In this document: in pieces, positions 34,932 through 42,492 of the stretch | Numbering within the stretch: the stretch's first letter is position 1 | Layout: each line of letters opens with the position of its first letter | Source: Bacteroidota bacterium | GTDB lineage: Bacteria > Bacteroidota > Bacteroidia > Bacteroidales > JAAUTT01 | Reading direction: 5' to 3' | Length of the DNA stretch: 64,000 nucleotides | Assembly: GCA_030706405.1 (NCBI GenBank) | Contig: JAUZOO010000003.1 | Location: 186,001 to 250,000, forward strand | Notes under the pieces: model-generated | The model's input: the letters and a program-made list of their open reading frames with translations, nothing else | Databases searched by the model: none | What the model was told of the DNA's origin: nothing | Made by a program: the position numbers and the translations under genes

Positions 34932-37900
34932 TCAAAAATTGACATCCACTCCAAATCCATAATATTGCAACGTAGGATAATTACGTGCGCTATTAGCTCC
35001 ACTATTGCTCATGTTGCTGTTATATTCGGTCGATTCAGGATCAACAAACGAAAGGTTGGAGAGCGTAAACAAATTCTGGGCAGTTACATAAATATATAAC
35101 TTCGGTATACCAATTTTTTGTGTAAGCTTTCGAGGCATAGTATAGCCAAGTTGCACGTTTTTGAGTCGTACATAGGAGGCATCGAAAATATGCAAATCAG
35201 AAGCCTTGCCATAGTTGTTGGCATTTGAAGCGGACCCCGGAGCCGACAAGCGCGGATATTTTGCATTGGGGTTTACCGGTGTCCAAAAATCGAGCTGATG
35301 CTGGTACATTACGTAGGAATAACTTGCATGAAAAGGTTCAACAAGTTCTCCGCGAAGGAACTGATCTCTTTTGCCTACGCCCTGAATGAAAAAGCTAAGG
35401 TTAAAATTTTCCCAGGTTAAATCGTAGTTTACGCTGAAAAGGTAACGCGGAAATGCGTTTCCAATTACATAGCGATCGTTATCGTCGATTAAACCGTCGC
35501 CATTTTTGTCTTTATAGCGGACATCGCCTGGAGATACGGTACTGCCAATGGGTTTAGCTCCATTGTTGATGTCGTCGAGGTTTTGAAAATAGCCATCGCG
35601 TTTATAACCGATGTATGAGTTAAAAGGAATACCGGCTTTGATTACCTGTTGCATCTCATCTGCGGAATTGATTTGAACATTTCCGCCAAAGGAAACAACT
35701 TCATTCCGGGTATCGGAGAGGTTTACAGTTACCGAATGTTTGAATATACGGCCTGTAGAATTATAGTTCAGGGTAACTTCCCATCCGCGGTTACGCATTT
35801 TTCCGGCATTGTATTTAGGAACAGCCCCACCGTAGGTTCCGGGAACGGACGGCGTAATCAGGATATCTGAGGTAAGCTTGTTAAACCAGTCGAACGACAA
35901 CGACAGTTTATTGGCAAAAAATGCGGCATCGAGCCCTGCATTAAAGGTAGCTGTGCGTTCCCACTTAAGATCGTTGTTTGCAAAGGTAAAGCCTGTACCT
36001 GCTACGGAACTGTTGTTAAACCCGTAAGCATTGTTGAATACAAAATAGGTAGTCTGGTATTGATAATCGTCAACGCTCTGGCTTCCAAGAATCCCGTAAG
36101 AGGTTTTTAATTTCAGTGTCCCGATATTATTCTTATACCAATTCAAGAAGCTTTCGTCTGTAGCACGCCATCCGGCCAAAACAGAAGGAAAAAAACCCCA
36201 GCGATTATCCTTGGCAAACTTAGATGAACCGTCAAAACGGAAGTCAAACTCCATCATATACTTATCTTTATAAGTATAACCAGCCCTTCCGAAAACGGAA
36301 TTCAAGCTTCGTTCGGTTGTTGCTTGCGGAGTTGTATAAGTTCCGGTACCAATAACGGTTTCGGATACCGGAATATTCAGGTCGGGATCGGTATAAGTTT
36401 CACGAATTCCGTTACGCTGACTTGTGTACGATTCGTTCGAAAAGCCCACCAGCGCATTAACCTGATGAACATTGAATTTCTGGGAGTAGTCGAGCATAAC
36501 CTGTGAGTTGAGGAATAACGCTTTTTCGTTATCATCCTCTGTACGGCGAGTAGGACCTGAAGATCCACTTGGAATGGTTGCTGTAGAACTGGAATAATAA
36601 TTTACTTTTTTCTCCAGCAAGCTGCTATGGTTGGCTTTTAAATCTCCCCCAAAAACACCTTTAAGCTTTAAGCCTTTAAAAACATCGAGCTCTGCGCTGA
36701 TATTAGCTGTAATGTCATCATTATCTGAGTTTTTAGCTCCACCTTGTTCCAGAATTCCAAGAGGATTGAATTCGGTTAAAACATCGTTTACCAAATATCT
36801 GCCATTTTCATCTTTAAGCTTATAGTAATAATAAGTAGGGATGCGGGCTGCATCTACAATCAGTGTTCCGGTAGAAGATGTATGGGTTTTAATGTTGGAG
36901 CGGGCATAAGCCATGATGGTCGTCAATTTCAACCGTCCGTATTCGTTGGTCATGTTCATACGGAAGTTGTACCGTTTTATCCCATAATCAGGACCAACCA
37001 AATTACTTTCTTGGCTCATGTACCCGCCGGAAATCATATAGGTCGATTTTTCCCTTCCACCGGAAATACTGACGTTATAATTTTGCTGTAAAGAGTTCTG
37101 AAGAATAGTGTTCAAGAACCATTCGCTATCACCGTTTTCTTTCAACTGACGGATAGTTTCGGCAGAATACAACGGTGCTGACCCTGAATTAACCAATGCC
37201 TGGTTACGAAGAATCGCATTTTCATAACCTTTAACCGGTTTATACAATACATGAGGAGCCTGTATGCCTGTTTGGGTATTAACGGTAACCCGGGTTTGAG
37301 AATTTTTAGCTCCTTTTTTGGTGGTAACCAGGATTACCCCACCGGCCGACCGCGAACCATAAATCGCAGCGCTACCGGCATCTTTAAGGATGGAAACGCT
37401 TTCCACATCCGATGGGTTAAGCAGCGAAATATCTCCGCCAACCAATCCATCAATGACAACCAGCGGAGAGTTGTCGTTCATGGTACTTACCCCACGGATA
37501 TTGATATTTAATCCGGCACCCGGTTCCGAATTGGGCTGCTGAATAATCAAACTCGGCGCAGCACCTTGCAATGCCTGCATTAAGGTTGCAGTGGGTTTAT
37601 GTTCAATTGTTGATGCTTTCACCTGATCTACTGCACTTACCAGGTTTTTCTTTTGAACGGTACCGTAACCGATTACTACGACTTCCTCTAGTTTTTGAAC
37701 GTCGGGAACGAGCTTTACATCGATGCTGGATCTGTTGGCGATTTCTACGCGTTGCTTACCATACCCTATAAACGAAACAACGAGTGCTGAATTGGGATTG
37801 GAAACTTCGATAGAGAATTTCCCGTTTACATCCGAAGTTGCCCCTGCATTACTTCCCTCAATAACAATATTAGCCCCGGGGATAGGCTCTCCGGTAGAGG

Positions 37901-38315
37901 AATCGGTAATGATACCCGTTATTTTCTGCTGCTTCATAAACGTAGCTTTAATGGCCGAGTCCAGTGATTTGGGGCCAAGAAAGATTTTTCCGTTTAGTTC
38001 AACATGAAGCAAGTCGGTGCCTTCCAGTAATTTATTTAACACCGATTTTAAATCGGTATTATTTACTGAAATACTTACAGCTCTGTTTAAGTCCACAAAG
38101 TCCTTGCTATACGCAAAATCAAGATGAGTCTGTTTACTTATCTCACTTATAGCCACCGAAAATTTAACATTGTGAAGGTCTAATGAAACTTTCTGCGCAT
38201 ACACAGAAGCCAGGCAACTTACTACATTTAAAACTATTAGTAGAAATGTTAGTTTCATAGTTAGTACAAGTTTTTTAGATATAGGCATCCCCTGCCTGAA
38301 ATCTTTTTTTTTCAT
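34932..38315 (-). CDS. SusC/RagA-type TonB-dependent glycan transporter with STN domain
   Basis: A 1127-residue outer-membrane transporter. Signal segment about 20-41 (KLTFLLIVLNVVSCLASVYA). It is followed by an STN domain (about 42-113), a carboxypeptidase-regulatory-like domain (131-205, GIITDSSTGEPIPGANI), the plug (about 210-340, VVVIGYGTVQKKNLVSAV and IYGSRSAGGVILVTTKKG) and a 22-strand barrel ending GFGVDVNF. The STN domain is used by FecA-type receptors to signal through an anti-sigma factor. Here FecR and an ECF sigma factor lie directly upstream. It should import manno-oligosaccharides with SusD, driven by TonB. Confidence 0.96.
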   Translation of the reverse strand: MKKKDFRQGMPISKKLVLTMKLTFLLIVLNVVSCLASVYAQKVSLDLHNVKFSVAISEISKQTHLDFAYSKDFVDLNRAVSISVNNTDLKSVLNKLLEGTDLLHVELNGKIFLGPKSLDSAIKATFMKQQKITGIITDSSTGEPIPGANIVIEGSNAGATSDVNGKFSIEVSNPNSALVVSFIGYGKQRVEIANRSSIDVKLVPDVQKLEEVVVIGYGTVQKKNLVSAVDQVKASTIEHKPTATLMQALQGAAPSLIIQQPNSEPGAGLNINIRGVSTMNDNSPLVVIDGLVGGDISLLNPSDVESVSILKDAGSAAIYGSRSAGGVILVTTKKGAKNSQTRVTVNTQTGIQAPHVLYKPVKGYENAILRNQALVNSGSAPLYSAETIRQLKENGDSEWFLNTILQNSLQQNYNVSISGGREKSTYMISGGYMSQESNLVGPDYGIKRYNFRMNMTNEYGRLKLTTIMAYARSNIKTHTSSTGTLIVDAARIPTYYYYKLKDENGRYLVNDVLTEFNPLGILEQGGAKNSDNDDITANISAELDVFKGLKLKGVFGGDLKANHSSLLEKKVNYYSSSTATIPSGSSGPTRRTEDDNEKALFLNSQVMLDYSQKFNVHQVNALVGFSNESYTSQRNGIRETYTDPDLNIPVSETVIGTGTYTTPQATTERSLNSVFGRAGYTYKDKYMMEFDFRFDGSSKFAKDNRWGFFPSVLAGWRATDESFLNWYKNNIGTLKLKTSYGILGSQSVDDYQYQTTYFVFNNAYGFNNSSVAGTGFTFANNDLKWERTATFNAGLDAAFFANKLSLSFDWFNKLTSDILITPSVPGTYGGAVPKYNAGKMRNRGWEVTLNYNSTGRIFKHSVTVNLSDTRNEVVSFGGNVQINSADEMQQVIKAGIPFNSYIGYKRDGYFQNLDDINNGAKPIGSTVSPGDVRYKDKNGDGLIDDNDRYVIGNAFPRYLFSVNYDLTWENFNLSFFIQGVGKRDQFLRGELVEPFHASYSYVMYQHQLDFWTPVNPNAKYPRLSAPGSASNANNYGKASDLHIFDASYVRLKNVQLGYTMPRKLTQKIGIPKLYIYVTAQNLFTLSNLSFVDPESTEYNSNMSNSGANSARNYPTLQYYGFGVDVNF

Positions 38316-38363
38316 ACATTTGTAATGTTAGAATTATACATCATTTTACATTAATTCTCGCCT

Positions 38364-38400
38364 AAACCGGAAGATGTTAGCCGCATCAACCGGTTTTTTT
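38364..38400. terminator. Hairpin between fecR and susC
   Basis: Stem AAACCGG / CCGGTTT (38364-38370, 38390-38396) enclosing GATG / CATC, followed on the plus strand by a T-run. On the minus strand, the direction of the genes, the T-run is only three nucleotides. It may be a partial terminator or leader hairpin setting susC expression apart from fecR. Confidence 0.5.
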
Positions 38401-38446
38401 GTTTTTCATCAGGATGAATTCATACGTTAGGTAGTTTTAGTTATGG

Positions 38447-39457
38447 TTAGTCCTTTTTTCGAATTTCAACAATTCCATTTTTCATTTCAAAATGTACCGG
38501 TGTAATCTGTTCTAACCCAAAGAGTACATTTTGAAGGGTTTCGTTTTTAAAACTAATTGTGTATTTGAATAATGGGAGTTTGGGATTAGGAGTGGCAAAT
38601 TTTACGTTATACCAGCGTTCCAGAATCTTAATTACTTCAGGAAGAGGGGTATCGTTAAAGACGATTTTATTTTCTTTCCACGTTGAGTTTTGCCCGTTTA
38701 CCGACGACATAATCGACACTTGTCCATTTCCTTTTGAATAGATCGCTTGCTGGGAAGGTTTAAGAATATATTCCGGCTTTGTTCCGTGCTTTAACAACAG
38801 GCTTACTTTCCCCTCGTCGAGCGTTGTTGTAATATTATTTTCATCGTTATAGGCCTTTACATTAAACGATGTTCCGGTAACCTTAACATCAAGGTTAGCC
38901 AAATGAACAATAAACGGTTTTCGGGGATTCTTTTTAACAACAAAATAAGCTTCGCCATCCAGGTTTACCTGCCGCAAACTACCGGTAAATGCCACCGGAT
39001 ATTTTAAATGAGAATCGGAATTAAGCCACACTTTACTTCCATCCTGAAACATAACCTGTAATTTCTCGCCTTTGGGCACATAAACTTCCTGCCATTCGGG
39101 TTTACTCTCAGAGCGCGTAAAAATATGCCACAGAACGGCATTGGCTACCAACAGGGGAATAAATATTGCCGCAGCAATTTTTAACCACTGACTTCGTATT
39201 CGTAAAATATTTTCAGGCTTGTTTAATGAAGAAATCGAATCATTAATCTTTTGATAAATATATGCAGAACGAACCTCGTGATCGATTAAATATTCATCGC
39301 CGTTATCTATCCCAACAATATCCTTCTCTATCCGGCTTTCCAAAAACTCATGTCCTTCGGGAGTCGACAACCATTTCAGTACGGTCGTTGCCTCTTCGGG
39401 AGTACAGGTGTTTTGCAGATACGCCTCAATCAACTTCTCATCTGGCTTCGGATACAT
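38447..39457 (-). CDS. FecR-type anti-sigma factor
   Basis: A 336-residue inner-membrane anti-sigma factor. The N-terminal cytoplasmic part (about 1-85) binds the sigma factor and includes CTPEEATTVLKWLSTPEGHEF. One membrane segment (about 90-112, WLKIAAAIFIPLLVANAVLW) is followed by the periplasmic FecR domain (EVYVPKGEKLQVMFQDGSKV then VTGTSFNVKAYNDE) and a C-terminal STN-like segment. It would receive the signal from the STN domain of SusC. The start codon is 19 nt from a 39-bp element that recurs upstream of the GH2 operon, suggesting sigma-dependent autoregulation. Confidence 0.95.
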   Translation of the reverse strand: MYPKPDEKLIEAYLQNTCTPEEATTVLKWLSTPEGHEFLESRIEKDIVGIDNGDEYLIDHEVRSAYIYQKINDSISSLNKPENILRIRSQWLKIAAAIFIPLLVANAVLWHIFTRSESKPEWQEVYVPKGEKLQVMFQDGSKVWLNSDSHLKYPVAFTGSLRQVNLDGEAYFVVKKNPRKPFIVHLANLDVKVTGTSFNVKAYNDENNITTTLDEGKVSLLLKHGTKPEYILKPSQQAIYSKGNGQVSIMSSVNGQNSTWKENKIVFNDTPLPEVIKILERWYNVKFATPNPKLPLFKYTISFKNETLQNVLFGLEQITPVHFEMKNGIVEIRKKD

Positions 39458-39470
39458 ATTCTTTTTTCTT

Positions 39471-39509
39471 CTAATACACCTTAACGTCTAAAAAGTATTA
39501 TAAGAAATG
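39471..39509 (-). promoter_or_regulatory. Candidate ECF-sigma promoter of fecR (copy 1)
   Basis: The minus strand contains TATAATACTTTTT and then GTTAAGGTGTA, ending 14 nt before the fecR start codon. An ungapped copy at 49257-49295 upstream of the GH2 gene is identical at 30 of 39 positions by my count. The two sites share no downstream coding similarity, so the match is best explained as a common promoter or operator. Confidence 0.55.
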
Positions 39510-39596
39510 TATCTTTTTTTAGAAAAATCTAAAATTTCTTCTTTACCCTTAACATGCAAACTAAAATACTCAACATCAATATATTGAATATAAATC

Positions 39597-40193
39597 TTAG
39601 CGAAAAAGAAAAGAAATTAAAATAGCCGACGCGATATTACTGCTGCTTACAAAATCCCTGATTTCTTTTAAGATATGGGAATATTGAAATTTAACTGTAT
39701 TAATAGAGATATTAAGCCGTTGGGCGACTTCCTGATTGGATAAGCCTTCCTGTATTTTCAGGTTAAAAATTAATTTTCGCTGTGGCGAAAGGGTGTTGAC
39801 GGCCTGCTCTATCAGCGATGTCATCTCTAATGAATCGTTCAACTCATCATCCGTTGATTCTTCTACAGGAGTTTCTAAAAGGATTTCGTAGTTTTTTTCA
39901 ATCGCTTTTAAATGGTCGCGGATGGTATTTAAAGTGTGGTTTTTTAATGAAGTGAACAGGAAACTTTTAATATTCAGAGTTTCGTTGATGGACTCGCGCT
40001 TAATCCAGAAATTGACAAAGATTTGCTGAACGGCATCCTCTGCCATCTCGTGACTTTTCAGGTATCGATAGGCCAACGCATAAAGCTGCTTGTGATATCT
40101 GTCGTAAATGGTCGCAAAAGCCAATTGGTTACCCCGCTTTATTAGACCGGCCAACACATTGTCATCGAGATTTATCAATTTAGTTAGCTCCAT
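39597..40193 (-). CDS. ECF RNA polymerase sigma factor (FecI-like)
   Basis: A 198-residue ECF sigma factor of the Bacteroidota FecI-like type. Region 2 is seen in FATIYDRYHKQLYALAYRYL and AEDAVQQIFVNFWIKRES (-10 recognition), region 4 in LSPQRKLIFNLKIQEGLSNQ and EVAQRLNISINTVKFQYSHI (-35 recognition helix-turn-helix). A hydrophobic tail (IASAILISFLF) ends the protein. It lies upstream of FecR and the SusC with an STN domain, the classic trans-envelope arrangement for substrate-induced glycan loci. Three overlapping palindromes at 40237-40270 sit 44-77 bp upstream. Confidence 0.95.
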   Translation of the reverse strand: MELTKLINLDDNVLAGLIKRGNQLAFATIYDRYHKQLYALAYRYLKSHEMAEDAVQQIFVNFWIKRESINETLNIKSFLFTSLKNHTLNTIRDHLKAIEKNYEILLETPVEESTDDELNDSLEMTSLIEQAVNTLSPQRKLIFNLKIQEGLSNQEVAQRLNISINTVKFQYSHILKEIRDFVSSSNIASAILISFLFR

Positions 40194-40236
40194 TAGTAGT
40201 GGATATTTGCCCCTTAAAAAATCTGGTTCTGTGCAT

Positions 40237-40270
40237 GTTCCTATACAGGAACTATCAGGATAGTTATAAC
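40237..40270. promoter_or_regulatory. Three overlapping palindromes upstream of ECF sigma gene
   Basis: GTTCCT-N4-AGGAAC (40237-40252), AACTATC-AG-GATAGTT (40250-40265) and GTTATAAC (40263-40270), all perfect and overlapping by a few bases. Position upstream of the sigma gene suggests an operator; the regulator is unknown. The first dyad could alternatively form a leader hairpin. Confidence 0.5.
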
Positions 40271-40353
40271 CGGCTGTAAACTTAATAAAAGAAATTAAAT
40301 GGATTTAAAACTGTCCATGAAACATTGAATAAATACAAAATTTACCTAAAAAT

Positions 40354-40385
40354 AAAACCGCCGGGACTCACGTCAGAACGGTTTT
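40354..40385 (-). terminator. Terminator of GH2-GH97-GH78-esterase operon
   Basis: Stem AAAACCG / CGGTTTT (40354-40360, 40379-40385). On the minus strand the loop reads TTCTGACGTGAGTCCCGG and the stem is followed by TTTTATTTTT. It ends the esterase transcript before the sigma-factor gene. Confidence 0.75.
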
Positions 40386-40446
40386 TACTACTAACTACTA
40401 CTAATCTAAATCATTATATATAAAACACATATCATTATAATTCATT

Positions 40447-42417
40447 TTACTGCACACTATACTTTTCGCCCACGGTTAAGCCATCCCAGTTATCAGTTCT
40501 GAAAGGCGAGGCCGGCAAAGCTTCTTTGTTAAAAAGGTTGGCTTCTTCAGCATTGTCGGTCCATGCATAGCGAACGGCTACGGGCTGTTGAACCTCATCG
40601 CTATACACCACCACTCTATCGTTTTGCAGGTAAGCTTTGGCCCATTTAAACTGTTTGTTGGCTCCGGCAATCTGAAAGCCTCTTACATAGCCATATTTAT
40701 CCTTCACCATCAGTCTGGAACCGGTTTCGGTAAAGCTGACAATTACCTTATTACCTTCTACTTCCATGCTTTTATGCATTGGCCCGGAGCATACAACATC
40801 TTTTCCATAGGTTTTATTTAACGCATTCAATGCCAAGCGAAGACCAACATCCTGTTTATTGGTTGGGTGAATATCGACAGGGTTTCCCACGTCAATAGTT
40901 ACCGCCATCCCGGTGTTGGGCAATGCCAGAGCTTTGGTTTGAGCCTCGCGCAACTCAGCCCATTTACTGCCGGTTAATCCATTCAAATTATTGGCATTAT
41001 AGGTTGAAATCTGAACAAAATAGAACGGGAAATCGCCCAGTTCCCAAACATTACGCCAGTCCGAAATCATTAAAGGGAAAGTAGTTTGATACTGATAAGC
41101 ACGGTCGGCATTGGATTCGCCCTGATACCAGATAGCGCCGCGGATGCTGTAAGGAATTACAGGACGCAACATTCCGTTGTACAATAACGAAGGGTATGAG
41201 TTTGGCCAAATCTGATAGTAAATATTTGCTGTGTCAACCTTTACTTTCCATTCGGAAGCGAGCGATATCGCTTTATCGTCGTTAACCACGAAACGAAGGT
41301 CTTCAGCATCGCCGAGAATACCACCATCGCCACCGGTATCGGTCACTTTTATGGCAATTACATTTTTCCCAGCTTTCAGTACCGAAGCGGAAACATTATA
41401 ATGGCGTACATCTCCAGCTTTCGCTATGGATTCGCCAACTTTTTCGCCAACTTTAATGCCGTTTACAAAGCTTTCGTCGGAATCGTCGATTTTGGCAAGT
41501 TCCAGCACTCCGCCTTTTTTAGCCTGGTCGGCCGTTAAAACAAACTCTTTTCTGTACCAGACAATGCCATCCAATGTGGGTAGCCCCTGTTCTTCCCAGC
41601 GTTTAGGAGCAACAATTTTAGTCCAGTCGGCATCGTTATACTCAGCCTTTTTCCAATCGGAAACATCAGCGGCATTCAGATTGTTATGCTGAAACTTATT
41701 CACCATATTCAAGATCACCTTCTTGTATTTTTTATCGGAATTTATATCACCACCAGCCTCTGAGGAGAAGATGCCCTTGAAGTCGGCATTGGTCATCAAA
41801 GCTTCTTTGCTGATCCATGTTTCAACGTTAGTTCCTCCCCAGCTGGTATGAATCAGACCAATGGGAACGTTGAGTTCTTTTTGCAGTTTACGGGCAAAAA
41901 AGTAACCGACGGCAGTAAAATTGGCGGCTGTTTGCGGGCTGCAAACTTCCCATTCGGCAGGCAAAATATCTGATTGTGGCGTAAAACAGATATTATGACG
42001 AACCGTAATCTGACGTATTTGCGGGTAATCGGCGGCTTTTATCTCCTGAGCGCTATTCATCGCACCGTTAAGTTTAAACTCCATGTTGGATTGTCCGGAG
42101 CATACCCAAACTTCGCCAACCAGAACATCGTCGAGCGTAATGGAATTTTTACCGGTAACAACCAGTTTATAAGGACCTCCGGCTTGTTCGGAATCCAGTT
42201 TCACGCCCCAGGTCCCGTTCTTATCGGCCTTAGCCTGTTTGGTCTGGTTATGAAACTGTATTGAAACCCTTTCGTTAGGCGCAGCCCAACCCCAGATATT
42301 TATCGGGGCATTACGCTGAAGTACCATGTGGCTCGAAAACACCTGCGGCAACTTCACATTTGCCTGCGACAGAACAGGAATTAAAAAAAGACTAAAAACT
42401 ATTAATAATCGTTTCAT
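40447..42417 (-). CDS. Sialate O-acetylesterase-like carbohydrate esterase (SGNH)
   Basis: A 656-residue secreted esterase. The ATG at 42417 (MKRLLIVFSLFLIPVLSQA) gives a signal peptide; the frame also extends to 42459. The catalytic Ser is in VWVCSGQSNMEFKLNG, typical of SASA-family SGNH enzymes. A GH2-type galactose-binding-like jelly roll is inserted in the middle (DWKKAEYNDADWTKIVAPKR through NVIAIKVTDTGGDGG). The later IWYQGESNADRAYQY block supplies another SGNH motif. Such enzymes deacetylate sialic acid or other acetylated sugars; in this operon (GH2, GH97, GH78) an acetylated plant or bacterial glycan is a more likely target than sialic acid. Confidence 0.88.
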   Translation of the reverse strand: MKRLLIVFSLFLIPVLSQANVKLPQVFSSHMVLQRNAPINIWGWAAPNERVSIQFHNQTKQAKADKNGTWGVKLDSEQAGGPYKLVVTGKNSITLDDVLVGEVWVCSGQSNMEFKLNGAMNSAQEIKAADYPQIRQITVRHNICFTPQSDILPAEWEVCSPQTAANFTAVGYFFARKLQKELNVPIGLIHTSWGGTNVETWISKEALMTNADFKGIFSSEAGGDINSDKKYKKVILNMVNKFQHNNLNAADVSDWKKAEYNDADWTKIVAPKRWEEQGLPTLDGIVWYRKEFVLTADQAKKGGVLELAKIDDSDESFVNGIKVGEKVGESIAKAGDVRHYNVSASVLKAGKNVIAIKVTDTGGDGGILGDAEDLRFVVNDDKAISLASEWKVKVDTANIYYQIWPNSYPSLLYNGMLRPVIPYSIRGAIWYQGESNADRAYQYQTTFPLMISDWRNVWELGDFPFYFVQISTYNANNLNGLTGSKWAELREAQTKALALPNTGMAVTIDVGNPVDIHPTNKQDVGLRLALNALNKTYGKDVVCSGPMHKSMEVEGNKVIVSFTETGSRLMVKDKYGYVRGFQIAGANKQFKWAKAYLQNDRVVVYSDEVQQPVAVRYAWTDNAEEANLFNKEALPASPFRTDNWDGLTVGEKYSVQ

Positions 42418-42492
42418 TGTAAATGACTTATTGATTTTTAAATAGAGGGTTATTATCAAACTTATTCCTCCTACTGTTACACTTTTTTAATA

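Noticed and set aside
38364-38400. Terminator for a plus-strand transcript
   Set aside because: The T-run favours the plus strand, but no plus-strand gene lies upstream; listed as a hairpin of the fecR-susC gap.
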